From positions 248,001 through 312,000 of the forward strand of contig NZ_OCMS01000002.1 of assembly GCF_900215325.1 (NCBI RefSeq): a stretch of DNA of 64,000 nt, given 5' to 3'. Made by a program: the position numbers and the translations under genes. The notes beneath the pieces are model-generated. The model did not search any database and was not told where the DNA came from. It saw only the letters and a list, made by a program, of their open reading frames with translations. This document shows, piece by piece, positions 24,304 through 33,393 of this stretch. Position 1 is the stretch's first letter, and the number at the start of each line of letters is the position of its first letter. Origin of the DNA: Fibrobacter sp. UWB16 (GTDB taxonomy: Bacteria; Fibrobacterota; Fibrobacteria; Fibrobacterales; Fibrobacteraceae).

Positions 24304-25485
24304 GTGCGAATTCTTTTTTTAGTCCTGTTGCTGATTTTGAACGTCTATGCCGAAGCCAAAGGCTCCGGTGCGGTTCGTTTTAGCGCTAAGACGAAAAAAG
24401 CGAAGTCCGCAGTTGTTGTACAAAAGTCGGCTAAATCCGCGGCATCTAGCAAAGCCTCTAGCAGGACTTCTAGTAAAGCAAAGTCTCGCAATACAGCATC
24501 TCGCAAAGCTTTGAAAAATCCTGAGAATCTCAAAGTTGCGGCTTTGGATTCCGCAGTGCAGTCAGACTCGGCTGACGTTTCCACGAATTTTGCAAATCCC
24601 GCCATCTCGGCAACTTCCGTCGCAGACTCCGTAAACAAAAGCGAAGTCGTTCGCGATACCGTTGTCGATACTGTCTATGTTGTCATGCCCGAATCGGCGA
24701 AGCCTCAGGAAAAGCCTGAGGTGTACAACATTCCGCTTCCGCACCAGTCTGCGTTTTTGGGCGGCGGCATTTCTGTCGGTGTCGGTGCCGGGCTTTTCAA
24801 CGCCTCCAAGGATTGCGACTGCCTAGGGGTATGGCAAGGCCAACTAGAATACCACTATAGGGATTACATTTCTGGAGGGCTTGATGTACGCTTCTTTGGC
24901 GGAACGCTTGACCAAGATGTGATGCTCATGTATCAGCGCTATCGCTTGAATGTTCGATTCCACAAAGCGTTTTCTGGAGCGGACTTTTATGCATCTACTT
25001 TGTTAGGACTGGAAACGACGGACCTTTCCGAGTTCCGTAAGGAACTGCATGATGGTATTCATGGAAACCATGGTGATGATTCGACCAAGGTGGCGAGGAA
25101 CGCTGACGATTCTTCTTTGGATGAAGAATCTTCTGAGGATTCCTCCGAAAATAAGTCCGAAGAAAAAGATAAGGCGGAAAATAACTGCGAAAAGATGTTT
25201 TCGCTTGATGGCTTTACGCTTGGCTTTGAAATAGGCATGGGTGTTGCCGTATCGCGGTATCTTGGTTTCACCGGCAGCGCTAGCTATGAATTCAACTTTT
25301 CTTGGGCTCAGCTCGTCTCGTTCAGTCCGGGAATCGCTTTCAATTTGCACGAAGTGTGGCCTTGGGCTCGCAATAACCTCCGTTCGACCTGGATTTCGTT
25401 TGAAATGGTCTTCCAGCGCTACTTTAATCGCGGTGTCGGGGAGTGGGCTTTAGCCGGTTTTGTCGGTTTACAGTTTGGAATTTAG
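24304..25485 (+). CDS. Exported beta-barrel-like protein of unknown function
   Basis: 393 residues starting at GTG 24304. A signal peptide (ILFLVLLLILNVYAEA) leads into a Lys/Ala/Ser-rich basic linker of about 60 residues, then VVRDTVVDTVYVVMPES, a DTV-DT-YV motif shared with proteins at 4286 and 55571. From residue 145 the alternation of aromatic and glycine residues (GGGISVGVGAGLF, QLEYHYRDYISGGLDVRFFG, GFTGSASYEFNFSW) and a terminal Phe/Ile pattern suggest an outer-membrane barrel. A very acidic Ser/Glu/Asp insert (DESSEDSS and similar) sits near residue 265. Not assigned to a family. Confidence 0.7.
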   Translation: MRILFLVLLLILNVYAEAKGSGAVRFSAKTKKAKSAVVVQKSAKSAASSKASSRTSSKAKSRNTASRKALKNPENLKVAALDSAVQSDSADVSTNFANPAISATSVADSVNKSEVVRDTVVDTVYVVMPESAKPQEKPEVYNIPLPHQSAFLGGGISVGVGAGLFNASKDCDCLGVWQGQLEYHYRDYISGGLDVRFFGGTLDQDVMLMYQRYRLNVRFHKAFSGADFYASTLLGLETTDLSEFRKELHDGIHGNHGDDSTKVARNADDSSLDEESSEDSSENKSEEKDKAENNCEKMFSLDGFTLGFEIGMGVAVSRYLGFTGSASYEFNFSWAQLVSFSPGIAFNLHEVWPWARNNLRSTWISFEMVFQRYFNRGVGEWALAGFVGLQFGI

Positions 25486-25505
25486 CCTAGACCACCCCCT
25501 GCGGA

Positions 25506-25535
25506 TTGACAACGCAAGTCTCTTTTTTCTATATT
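25506..25535 (+). promoter_or_regulatory. Sigma-70-type promoter of rpsF operon
   Basis: TTGACA at 25506-25511 and TATATT at 25530-25535 with an 18-bp spacer, placing transcription start near 25542. Confidence 0.8.
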
Positions 25536-25541
25536 AGGCGC

Positions 25542-25608
25542 ACCGAAATATTCGGAACCCTCCCGGAGCCAATGTCGGTTTCCGGGCGATAGACCAAAGG
25601 GACTCATT
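25542..25608 (+). promoter_or_regulatory. rpsF 5' leader, candidate S6:S18 binding element
   Basis: The leader folds into CCGAA/TTCGG (25543-25555) and a second stem CCCGGAGCC/GGTTTCCGGG, followed by GGGA before the rpsF ATG. The S6:S18 complex represses its own operon in several phyla through a leader with exposed CCG. Match to that motif is by position and general shape only. Confidence 0.45.
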
Positions 25609-25980
25609 ATGAGACAATACGAAACGATGGTGATCATCGACGCTATGATCTCTGACGACGCTATCAAGGCTGAAGTCGAGACCATCGGCAAGAACATCAC
25701 CAGCGGCAACGGCGAAATTCTCCGCCGTGACGACTGGGGCAAGCGCAAGCTCGCATACACTATCAACAAGCGCCAGCACGGCTACTATGTCATCTTCTAC
25801 TACAAGGCAGAAGCTGCAACGGTCGCTGCTATGGAAGCCGCTCTGAAGCTGAACGAAAACGTTCTCCGTTGGATGACCCTCGCTGATTATCCGATGAGCG
25901 AAATCGTCTACGATCAGACTCAGACACAGTCCACCGAAGAAATTGTTCCGGTTGACGCAGAAGAAGGGGAGGCTGAATAA
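25609..25980 (+). CDS. rpsF: 30S ribosomal protein S6
   Basis: 123 residues. [17 protein letters not shown] at the start and [20 protein letters not shown] in the middle are characteristic. The C-terminus carries an acidic tail ([14 protein letters not shown]) as in many S6 proteins. It binds S18 in the small-subunit platform. First gene of rpsF-rpsR-rplI, and its stop overlaps the rpsR start by one base. Confidence 0.97.
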   Translation: MRQYETMVIIDAMISDDAIKAEVETIGKNITSGNGEILRRDDWGKRKLAYTINKRQHGYYVIFYYKAEAATVAAMEAALKLNENVLRWMTLADYPMSEIVYDQTQTQSTEEIVPVDAEEGEAE

Positions 25981-26231
25981 TGGCTTTTGAAGATAAGAAG
26001 CAGGCTACTCGCATCCGCCGCAAGAAGACTTGCTGGTTCACCGAGAACAACGTCAAGTTCATTGACTACAAGGACGAAAAGACTCTTCGTCGCTTTATCT
26101 CTGAACGTGGCAAGATCATCCCGCGCCGCATTTCTGGCACTTCCGCTAAGTATCAGCGTATGCTGAACGAAGCTATCAAGCGTGCCCGTCAGATGGCTAT
26201 TCTCCCGTTCGTTTCGGACAGCATGCGCTAA
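25980..26231 (+). CDS. rpsR: 30S ribosomal protein S18
   Basis: 83 residues; [20 protein letters not shown] and [18 protein letters not shown] are family signatures. The N-terminus has one Cys within RRKKTCWF. It forms a heterodimer with S6. Coupled to rpsF by a one-base overlap. Confidence 0.97.
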   Translation: MAFEDKKQATRIRRKKTCWFTENNVKFIDYKDEKTLRRFISERGKIIPRRISGTSAKYQRMLNEAIKRARQMAILPFVSDSMR

Positions 26232-26247
26232 TAGGAGGAACTAGACT

Positions 26248-26694
26248 ATGGAAATTATTCTTAAGGCTAACGTCCCCCACTTGGGCAAGATGCTCGACGT
26301 CGTGAAGGTTAAGGATGGTTACGCACGTAACTACCTCTTCCCGCGTAAGCTCGCTGTTCGCGCAACTAAGGAAGCCAAGCTTGAAATCGAAAACAACCGC
26401 GCTGCTGTTGAAGCTCAGTTCCAGAAGGAACTCGCTGCTGCTGGTGACGTAGCTGCAAAGCTCGCACAGGTTTCTGTCAACCTCGAACGCCGCGTTGTTG
26501 AAGGCGAACGTCTCTACGGTTCTGTGACCGCAGGTGACATCGCTGAAGCAATCACCAAGGCTGGTGTCAAGGTTTCCCGTGCTCAGATCGACCTTGCTGA
26601 ACCGATCAAGCAGCTCGGTGTCTACACCGTGACTGTCAAGGTCTTCAGCGACGTTGAAGCACAGGTCAAGGTTTGGGTGGTCGCAGAGAAGTAA
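26248..26694 (+). CDS. rplI: 50S ribosomal protein L9
   Basis: 148 residues; N-terminal [20 protein letters not shown] and [19 protein letters not shown] bind 23S rRNA, followed by the long connecting helix and the C-terminal domain. Preceded by AGGAGG. It follows rpsR by 16 bp, without ssb between, and ends the operon. Confidence 0.97.
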   Translation: MEIILKANVPHLGKMLDVVKVKDGYARNYLFPRKLAVRATKEAKLEIENNRAAVEAQFQKELAAAGDVAAKLAQVSVNLERRVVEGERLYGSVTAGDIAEAITKAGVKVSRAQIDLAEPIKQLGVYTVTVKVFSDVEAQVKVWVVAEK

Positions 26695-26739
26695 CTTCTA
26701 ACGAAGTAATTTTCTTCAGTTCCACTGAAAATCTTACGG

Positions 26740-26765
26740 ACCGCTCCCAATCGGGGGCGGTTTTT
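26740..26765 (+). terminator. rpsF-rpsR-rplI operon terminator
   Basis: ACCGCTCCC/GGGGGCGGT stem (one T-G pair) with AATC loop, then TTTTTC. Confidence 0.88.
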
Positions 26766-26901
26766 CTGTTGTATTAAGTCTTTGTGGTGCCTTTTTACAA
26801 CGTTTTAACGGTTTGTGTAGTTGAAAAAGCGTAAGCAAAAAAATATATTTTTCAATGGGTTTGATTAATTGGGTATGGTTAATTAAAAAAGAGAGTGGTT
26901 T

Positions 26902-29781
26902 ATGTTAAAAAAATTAGCTTTATTGGCTTTTGCTGTATCCGCAACGTTTTCGAACGCCTTGGCGGCGGCTGACTGTTCTATAAAATTGTCTACTACGACG
27001 GCTGTTTTTTCGGGTGAACAGATTAAACCGACTGTATCCAAACTTATTTGCGATGATGAAGAAATCAGTGCTTCTGGATATACAGTCCGTTATGGCACAA
27101 ATATAAACGCTGGTGATAACGAAGGTGTTGTTATCGTCAATTATGGTGGCAATGCCTATGAACAACGTTTTACAATTGCTCGTAAGGGTATCTACATAAC
27201 AATTCCTAAATGCGAAAAGGAAAAGGGTCAAAAGGATCCTGAATTTAAATGGAACCTTGAAGAAGTCAAGAATGTCAATAGTGACACCCTTGCTCGTTTG
27301 GAGCAAAAGCTGCCGACTCTTATTACTTTGACAAGAGCTGAAGGTGAAGATATCTTCAATGAAGATGGCGATACAATTAAGTACGCAATTGGTTTTGCTG
27401 AAGGTGTAGATGCTTTATTGAAGAAGGAATTGCCCAATTTTAAGGTTTCTAAAAAAAGCGTAGAAGATGAAGGTTATATGGTCATTACAAAGAAAAAGGT
27501 GACCATTTCTGCAGATGACTTCTCAAAAACATATGGTAAGGATGACCCGGATTTCACATACTCCATGTCTAGAACTCTGACTAAGGATGAACTTGCTTCT
27601 ATTGGTAAGATTTCTATAAAAAGAGAAGGGTCCGAAAATGCTGGAAAGTATCCTATTAACGTTTCTGTCGCTAACCCTGAGCCAACGGAACTCTCTGTAA
27701 CAGTTGTTCCGGGAACGTTGACAATTAAGCCTGCCGCTGTGACTGTGACTGTTGGCGATGTCTCTAAAGTCTACGGTGAAGCAACTCCGGAATTTTCTTA
27801 CAAGGCAACTGGTCTTGTTGGCACGGATAAGCTGAAGGATGTTACACTTTCTTGCGCCAAGTGCTCCGCAACTGGATTGGAAAATGTTGGAAAGTATGAT
27901 ATTACGGCTAGCGTAAAGGCTTCCTCAAATTCCAACTACACTGTGACGACAAAGGCCGGTTCGCTTACTGTTACGCAGAAGGCTGCAACGGCGACTGTAG
28001 GCAAGTTCGAAAAGAATTATGGTGACAAAGATCCCAAGTTTACGTTTACCACCGAAGGTCTCGTGACGGAAGGCGAAGAACTCGAGCTCCCGTCGATTAC
28101 TCGTGCCAAGGGCGAAGATGTGGGCTCTTACAAGGTTAGCCTCTCTTTTGCTGAAGGTTCCAATACCAACTACAAGCTGACGATTGTTCCTGGTTCTTTA
28201 ACCATCAATCCGAGACCGGTAACTTTGACGGTTACGGACCTCACGAAAAAGTTTGGTGAAAAAGATCCGGAATTGACTTATACCGTAAAAACACTTGCTT
28301 CGTTTGACGGGGTAGAGGCCGGACTTAATGGTGTGGTTCTTGCACGTGAAAAGGGCGAAAACGCTGGCATCTATCCAATCTCTGTAACGGTAGACGAAGA
28401 GGCGAACCCGAATTATGTTGTGACTATTGCTGACGGTGGTTCGTTAACGATTTCTCCGAATGATGATGCTATCGTTGTTTCTGTAAAGGGCAAGAGCAAT
28501 AAGGTACAGTATAACGGCAAAGAACAGGTTGTGAAGGGCTATGAAATCACGACCAATAATGAAGCTTATTCTCTTAAGTATGTTACTTACTCGGGTGATT
28601 CCGTCATCTCTGGTAAGGACGCCGGCAAGTATTTTATGGGCCTTTCTAAGGCTGACTTTACGAATACGTCCGAGAATTATAAGAGTGTGACATTTGATGT
28701 CGAAGATGGCGTTTTGGAAATTACGCCGAAGAAGGTTATCGTCTCGGCTGTTGCTGATACCATTACTTACGGCGATGCTATTCCGAGTGAATTCAAGTGG
28801 ACTGTCGATAGTCTTATCGCAGGCGATGAACTGGACAATATCCATGTCTCTCTCAATAAGACTGGGATTCTTCCTGCTGGCGATTATACACTTACATTTG
28901 ATCAGCAGAGCCCGTCCAATAATAATTACGTTGTAAGTAGCTATGAGGCTGCTGCATTGACGGTGAATAAGAAGGTTGTGACGATTACGATTGACGATGC
29001 TGAAAAGATCTATAGTGAACCGGATCCTGCTGAGTTTACGTACACTATTTCGGGACTCTTGGACGGCGATCAGTTGCCGGGTATTAATGTGGCTCGCGAA
29101 AAGGGCGAAAACGTGCTTAAGGATTCTGATGGTATGGATTCTACGTATCGTATCTCTGCAACGATTTCTTCGGGAAATAACAATCCGAATTATCTCATGA
29201 AGATTAGACAGGGACACTTTACGATTAAGCCGTATCCCAAGCGTATTACGGTAGCCATCTTTGGTGAAGATGTCTATGCCAAGTATACAGGCGAAGAAAT
29301 TACGGTCGAGAAAAAGTTTGACGTGACCTTGATTCCGATGTCCGATGAAGATAAGTTGCCGGAAGGTTTCTCCTATTCCAAGGATTTTGTTGCCTATAAG
29401 GGTGAACTCACTATATCGGCAACGGAAATGGGACGTTATCCTATGGGCCTTTCCGTTGATGACTTTGTCAATGCGTCCCCGAACTTTGAACAGGTCAGTT
29501 TCTTAAAGTCTGTCGATGGCGCACTTGTGATTGACGAGTTTGGCCCGAAGACTTCTATTGCAAAAACTGGCCGTGTAAACGCTTTTGGCGTTTCTGCTAT
29601 GAACCACCGCATTCAGGTGAGCTGCTCTAAGGTGGGCGATCGTTATGCGGTTTATGATATGCAGGGTAATGTCCTTCGCATGGGTGCTGTAGAAGCCTCT
29701 AATTTCGAAATTCAGGTTTCGAATTCGGGCGTTTACATGGTGCGCGTTGGCTCTTCTGCGAAACGTATCCGCGTCAAGTAG
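26902..29781 (+). CDS. MBG-repeat surface protein with T9SS sorting domain
   Basis: 959 residues with a signal peptide (LALLAFAVSATFSNALAA). At least six MBG-type beta-sandwich repeats of about 80 residues are visible by their openers: KTYGKDDPDFTYS, KVYGEATPEFSYK, KNYGDKDPKFTFT, KKFGEKDPELTYT, ITYGDAIPSEFKWT and KIYSEPDPAEFTYT; most close with GSLTI or similar. Two further modules open with KVQYNGKEQVVKGYEI and AKYTGEEITVEKKFDV. The last 75 residues (RYAVYDMQGNVLRMG, GVYMVRVGSSAKRIRVK) look like a type IX secretion sorting domain. Such proteins are usually long surface adhesins or stalks. Standing alone with its own terminator. Ligand unknown. Confidence 0.83.
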   Translation: MLKKLALLAFAVSATFSNALAAADCSIKLSTTTAVFSGEQIKPTVSKLICDDEEISASGYTVRYGTNINAGDNEGVVIVNYGGNAYEQRFTIARKGIYITIPKCEKEKGQKDPEFKWNLEEVKNVNSDTLARLEQKLPTLITLTRAEGEDIFNEDGDTIKYAIGFAEGVDALLKKELPNFKVSKKSVEDEGYMVITKKKVTISADDFSKTYGKDDPDFTYSMSRTLTKDELASIGKISIKREGSENAGKYPINVSVANPEPTELSVTVVPGTLTIKPAAVTVTVGDVSKVYGEATPEFSYKATGLVGTDKLKDVTLSCAKCSATGLENVGKYDITASVKASSNSNYTVTTKAGSLTVTQKAATATVGKFEKNYGDKDPKFTFTTEGLVTEGEELELPSITRAKGEDVGSYKVSLSFAEGSNTNYKLTIVPGSLTINPRPVTLTVTDLTKKFGEKDPELTYTVKTLASFDGVEAGLNGVVLAREKGENAGIYPISVTVDEEANPNYVVTIADGGSLTISPNDDAIVVSVKGKSNKVQYNGKEQVVKGYEITTNNEAYSLKYVTYSGDSVISGKDAGKYFMGLSKADFTNTSENYKSVTFDVEDGVLEITPKKVIVSAVADTITYGDAIPSEFKWTVDSLIAGDELDNIHVSLNKTGILPAGDYTLTFDQQSPSNNNYVVSSYEAAALTVNKKVVTITIDDAEKIYSEPDPAEFTYTISGLLDGDQLPGINVAREKGENVLKDSDGMDSTYRISATISSGNNNPNYLMKIRQGHFTIKPYPKRITVAIFGEDVYAKYTGEEITVEKKFDVTLIPMSDEDKLPEGFSYSKDFVAYKGELTISATEMGRYPMGLSVDDFVNASPNFEQVSFLKSVDGALVIDEFGPKTSIAKTGRVNAFGVSAMNHRIQVSCSKVGDRYAVYDMQGNVLRMGAVEASNFEIQVSNSGVYMVRVGSSAKRIRVK

Positions 29782-29807
29782 CTTTTTACCTTGATTTTTA
29801 ATGAATA

Positions 29808-29837
29808 AAGCCCCGGAATTATGTCCGGGACTTTTTG
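29808..29837 (+). terminator. Terminator of MBG-repeat gene
   Basis: CCCGGA/TCCGGG stem within AG..CT flanks, then TTTTTG. Confidence 0.85.
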
Positions 29838-29870
29838 TTTTGACAACATTTTTTGCTATTTTAGAGTTAT

Positions 29871-31415
29871 ATGCGCAAGTTTGCTATTTTACCCTTGTTT
29901 TTAGGTCTCTCTCTCGCCCAGGTCTCTTTTGGCCAGGTGCGAGACCTTTTCGCTGAGTTTGAAGAAGAAGCTAAGGCCCCGGCTACGGTTCCGGCGAGTT
30001 CTGCGTCTGTAGCTCCTGCGGAAAAAACTCCGGCTGCTCCCGTAAGCTCTGCTACAGTTGCTCCGACAAGTTCTTCTGCTAAGGCGCCTGCTAGTTCCGC
30101 TTCTAAAAAATCGAAGGGTAAATCTTCTAGCAGCAAGGCTGTGTCTAGCTCGTCTGTTGCACCGGTTTCAAGTTCGTCGATTGTGCTCTCAAGTTCTTCG
30201 GTCGTCGAAATCTTGCCTGCTAGTTCTTCGTCGGCTGTTCTTGTGGAGTCTAGTTCGTCCGTTGTCGATGTCGCTCCCGCTGTAACACTTGCTGATACTT
30301 CGGTGCTCGATTCTGCCGCTCGTGATTCCTTGATGCGTGAAGCCGCCATGGCCGAAGCTGAAAAAATCCGCGCTCGTGCAGATTCCTCGAGACTTGCGGA
30401 TTCCATTGCCCAGGCTCAAATGGCTGGTATCGACAACGTGAGCAGCAGTTCTGTTGCCGCTTCGTCCAACAGCATGAGCCGTCGTGAACTCCTTGGACCG
30501 GTGAAGGTTTCCAAGGTGAATGGCATTGACGAAATGAAGGGCCGTTACAAGAGCCCGCGCAAGGCATTGTTCCTTTCGCTCTTGGTTCCGGGCGTTGGCC
30601 AGATGTATGTTGGTGGCTCGACTGCGACTTATGTGCGCGGTGGCGTGTACATGGCTTTGGAAGTCTTTATGTGGAGCGGCTGGGGATACTTCTCTATTTA
30701 CAAGTACAACCAACAGGTGGACAAGTACAAGAAATATGCTAAGACCCATTATTCCATTGGGCGTTACGAAGCTGCCATGCACGATCTTTACAGTGTCGGC
30801 GGCTCGGACAACTATAGCAAGGAATTTAGCAATCGCTACATGGGCACTCGCAAGTCGTTCTGCGAAGCCATCTATGGCAATGCAAACTATGGTGGTTGCT
30901 ATAGCGACGACGCCTTGTTCAAGTATGATTCTAAGCATTTGAATAACTTCCCGGATCCGGATCGTCTTTCTGAAAAGGATCGTAAAAAAGCAAATCTCGG
31001 TAAGGAAATGGATGATTTTGGTCATTCGTTCAATAATGAATCCGAAGTATTCCAGTTGATATCTGAAGACGCTTACGTGCTGGGTTGGGATGATGTTGAT
31101 GCTGTTAGCGCTACTAGCCTTGGCCTTGAAAATTTGGATTCGGCAACCGTTGCGCTTGGAAAATCGAGCCACTTGAAAAAGTATCGTTCTATGCGTAAAG
31201 ATGCCAATGACTATGCGGATATGCAGGCCTGGTTTATCGGTGGCCTCATCTTGAACCATATCATCTCTGCAGTCGATGCTGCTCTCACGGCTCATTCCCA
31301 TAACAAGGTTCTCTATGAAGAAGACCTTTCCTGGTATGACCGTCTGCATTTCGATAGCGGCGTTTCGTTCAAGGATTCCTTTGGCTGGCAAGTTCGTGCA
31401 AACTGGGGATTCTGA
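29871..31415 (+). CDS. Exported Ser-rich protein with DUF5683-like domain
   Basis: 514 residues. After a signal peptide (FAILPLFLGLSLAQVSFG) comes an extended Ser/Ala/Val-rich linker (residues about 30-145) typical of Fibrobacter envelope proteins, a short helical region, then the domain RYKSPRKALFLSLLVPGVGQ with MYVGG and a second hydrophobic stretch. The SPRKA...PG.GQ pattern is that of DUF5683, a small membrane-associated domain. The C-terminal 200 residues are soluble-looking except FIGGLILNHIISAVDAAL. Stop and next start overlap as TGATG, so it is translated with the 31415 gene. Function unknown. Confidence 0.75.
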   Translation: MRKFAILPLFLGLSLAQVSFGQVRDLFAEFEEEAKAPATVPASSASVAPAEKTPAAPVSSATVAPTSSSAKAPASSASKKSKGKSSSSKAVSSSSVAPVSSSSIVLSSSSVVEILPASSSSAVLVESSSSVVDVAPAVTLADTSVLDSAARDSLMREAAMAEAEKIRARADSSRLADSIAQAQMAGIDNVSSSSVAASSNSMSRRELLGPVKVSKVNGIDEMKGRYKSPRKALFLSLLVPGVGQMYVGGSTATYVRGGVYMALEVFMWSGWGYFSIYKYNQQVDKYKKYAKTHYSIGRYEAAMHDLYSVGGSDNYSKEFSNRYMGTRKSFCEAIYGNANYGGCYSDDALFKYDSKHLNNFPDPDRLSEKDRKKANLGKEMDDFGHSFNNESEVFQLISEDAYVLGWDDVDAVSATSLGLENLDSATVALGKSSHLKKYRSMRKDANDYADMQAWFIGGLILNHIISAVDAALTAHSHNKVLYEEDLSWYDRLHFDSGVSFKDSFGWQVRANWGF

Positions 31416-32125
31416 TGCATCGTATTATTCTTGCCATTCTGCTTGCGTCAGTTGCCGCTTTCTCGCAGATTGTGGTGAGCGTCGATACTGTAGTTTATAA
31501 GAACCGAGACAAGAATGTGTTTCTTGCCATTGGTGCTTCTGCTCTTTTGCCGGGCATGGGTGAACTGTACTTGAACGAAAAGAAAATGGTTCGTCCGTTC
31601 TTGTGGGCTGACCTTGCCCTCTGGGTTTCTACGATTGGGGCCTATGTGGTGGGGGACCGCTATGTGTCGTCGGCTCATAATTATGCTGTCCGTCATGCAG
31701 GCTTTAATGGCAATAAGGATGTTTCGCTGTTGAATACAGTGGGGTCCTACCGTAGCCGTTCCGGCGTATATGGACAGAATTCTTCGCCGGATATGAATGA
31801 AGACTACAACCAGGCGATGATCCGTTCGGGCAAGAAAATTGACGAGGATTTCTCAAAGGATATCGAGTGGGATTGGGGTAGCTCTGATAATCCCGAATCC
31901 TCTAAGCATATTGATGAGTTCAAAGACCGGATGCGCCATTATCGCATTAGCCGTATTGTTTTCCAGGTTTCTGTAGGGGCGTTGATCCTGAACCGTGTGC
32001 TGTCTATGCTTGATGCGATTCGTGTTTACCGTGCAACTTCGACCAAGTCCTTCTCGGAGCGTGTTCAGTTTGCACCAGAATTTTATGATGATGGCGGTGC
32101 ACTCCTGATGAATGTGAAGTTTTAA
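31415..32125 (+). CDS. DUF5683-like exported membrane protein
   Basis: 236 residues, a shorter relative of the preceding protein. A signal peptide (RIILAILLASVAAFSQ) is followed by VFLAIGASALLPGMGELYLN, the same PG.G.(L/M)Y core, then a hydrophobic helix (PFLWADLALWVSTIGAYVVG) and VSVGALILNRVLSMLDAIRV, parallel to the last hydrophobic stretch of its partner. Both proteins end with a short beta-rich tail. Start overlaps the upstream stop (TGATG). A paralogous pair acting together at the membrane is likely. Confidence 0.75.
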   Translation: MHRIILAILLASVAAFSQIVVSVDTVVYKNRDKNVFLAIGASALLPGMGELYLNEKKMVRPFLWADLALWVSTIGAYVVGDRYVSSAHNYAVRHAGFNGNKDVSLLNTVGSYRSRSGVYGQNSSPDMNEDYNQAMIRSGKKIDEDFSKDIEWDWGSSDNPESSKHIDEFKDRMRHYRISRIVFQVSVGALILNRVLSMLDAIRVYRATSTKSFSERVQFAPEFYDDGGALLMNVKF

Positions 32126-32126
32126 A

Positions 32127-32165
32127 TTTGTCATTCCCGCCAACGAGCGGGAATCTCCTTTTTAT
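32127..32165. repeat. GTCATTCCCGC hairpin, probable terminator
   Basis: CCCGC/GCGGG hairpin in GTCATTCCCGCCAACGAGCG, followed by AATCTCCTTTTT. It directly follows the DUF5683-like gene and could terminate it. Confidence 0.55.
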
Positions 32166-32301
32166 GCAACTTTTTAACTGAATTAAGCATCTAAAATTTC
32201 GAAATTGAAATGCCCTGGATTCTTCCACCTTCGGTGTCAGAATGACGGAATAAAATCAAACCACTTTCTATTGTCTACTTCCTACTTCTAATCAAAAAAA
32301 T

Positions 32302-33393
32302 ATGAAACACCTTCTTTTAATAGCACTCTCTTCTCTTCTTCTTGTGGCTTGTGGCAGTAAAGATGATTCTGCCAAGGGCGCTCCTGCAGGCAAAGGCAAT
32401 GGCGGAAAAAAGGGTGGCGCTCAGAGAGTGCTGAATGTCGAAGGTTATGTGGCAGAGCTTGGGCAACAGGGCAAGAACTTCCAGACGATGGCGACTCTCG
32501 TGCCGAAGAACAGCGTATCGCTTTCGGCGGCGACCTCCGGCCGTTTGGTAAGCCTCAAGGCAAAAGACGGGGCTATTGTCAAGAAGGGGACTCTCCTCGC
32601 AAAGATTGACGATTCTGAACTCCGTGCGCAGCTCAAGCAGGCGCAGTCGAACAAGATGCTTGCCGAGCAAAAGGAACAGCGCATCCGTGGTCTCTTTGAA
32701 AAGAACGGGGCGACCAAGCAGGATTTGGAATCGGCAGAAGCATCTCTCAAGTCTGCTCAGGCTAGCGTAGAACTTATCCAGGCTCAACTTGCAAAGACCG
32801 AAGTCCGTGCGCCATTTAGCGGCAAGCTTGGCTTTGTCGATGTGTCCGTAGGCGCCTGGCTCAACTCTGGCACCCCGATTGCTGAACTCAGCGAAGTGGA
32901 CCGCCTCAAGGCGAAGTTCTCGCTCCCGCAGCGCTATGCGTCTGTCATCAAGGTGGGCGACAAGATTTCTCTCAAGGACTCTGAACGCAATGTTGAAAAG
33001 TTCGGCGTTGTCTCTGCGCTTGATGCCGTGATTTCTGAAAGCAGCCGTACTCGCCGTGTGATGGTCGATGTCGATAACGCAAAGGGCGAACTCATTGCGG
33101 GTAGCTTTGTGAGTGTGAATGTCGCGATGGAAGCTAGCAACGTGCAGAGCTTTACGATCCCGTCCGAAGCGATGATTCTCGACAGGGAAGGCGCTTACGT
33201 GTTTGTGAGCCAGGGTGGCAAGGCTAAAATCAAGCATATCACGACGGGACTCCGCACGCCGATGTCTGTGCAGGTGCTTTTGGGCCTTGACGTTGGCGAT
33301 ACAGTGATTGTTTCTGGCATTGTGAGCCTCCGCCCAGGTGCAGATGTCAAGATTAAGGGACTCCGCCATTCGATCAATTACGAGGTAGAGTAA
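32302..33393 (+). CDS. RND efflux periplasmic adaptor lipoprotein
   Basis: 363 residues, lipoprotein signal ending LLLVACGSK. Membrane-fusion-protein layout: barrel-sandwich half (SLSAATSGRLVSLKAKDGAI), helical hairpin (residues about 105-155, coiled-coil pattern), second lipoyl half (VRAPFSGKLGFVDVSVGAWL), beta-barrel and membrane-proximal domain (VQVLLGLDVGDTVIVSG). It connects the inner-membrane pump to an outer-membrane channel. Stop overlaps the pump start by one base (TAATG). No TolC-like channel gene follows within the window. Confidence 0.93.
   Translation: MKHLLLIALSSLLLVACGSKDDSAKGAPAGKGNGGKKGGAQRVLNVEGYVAELGQQGKNFQTMATLVPKNSVSLSAATSGRLVSLKAKDGAIVKKGTLLAKIDDSELRAQLKQAQSNKMLAEQKEQRIRGLFEKNGATKQDLESAEASLKSAQASVELIQAQLAKTEVRAPFSGKLGFVDVSVGAWLNSGTPIAELSEVDRLKAKFSLPQRYASVIKVGDKISLKDSERNVEKFGVVSALDAVISESSRTRRVMVDVDNAKGELIAGSFVSVNVAMEASNVQSFTIPSEAMILDREGAYVFVSQGGKAKIKHITTGLRTPMSVQVLLGLDVGDTVIVSGIVSLRPGADVKIKGLRHSINYEVE

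Noticed and set aside
30189-31391. Minus-strand open frame of 400 codons
   Set aside because: Antisense to the Ser-rich DUF5683-like gene, whose signal peptide and linker are characteristic.
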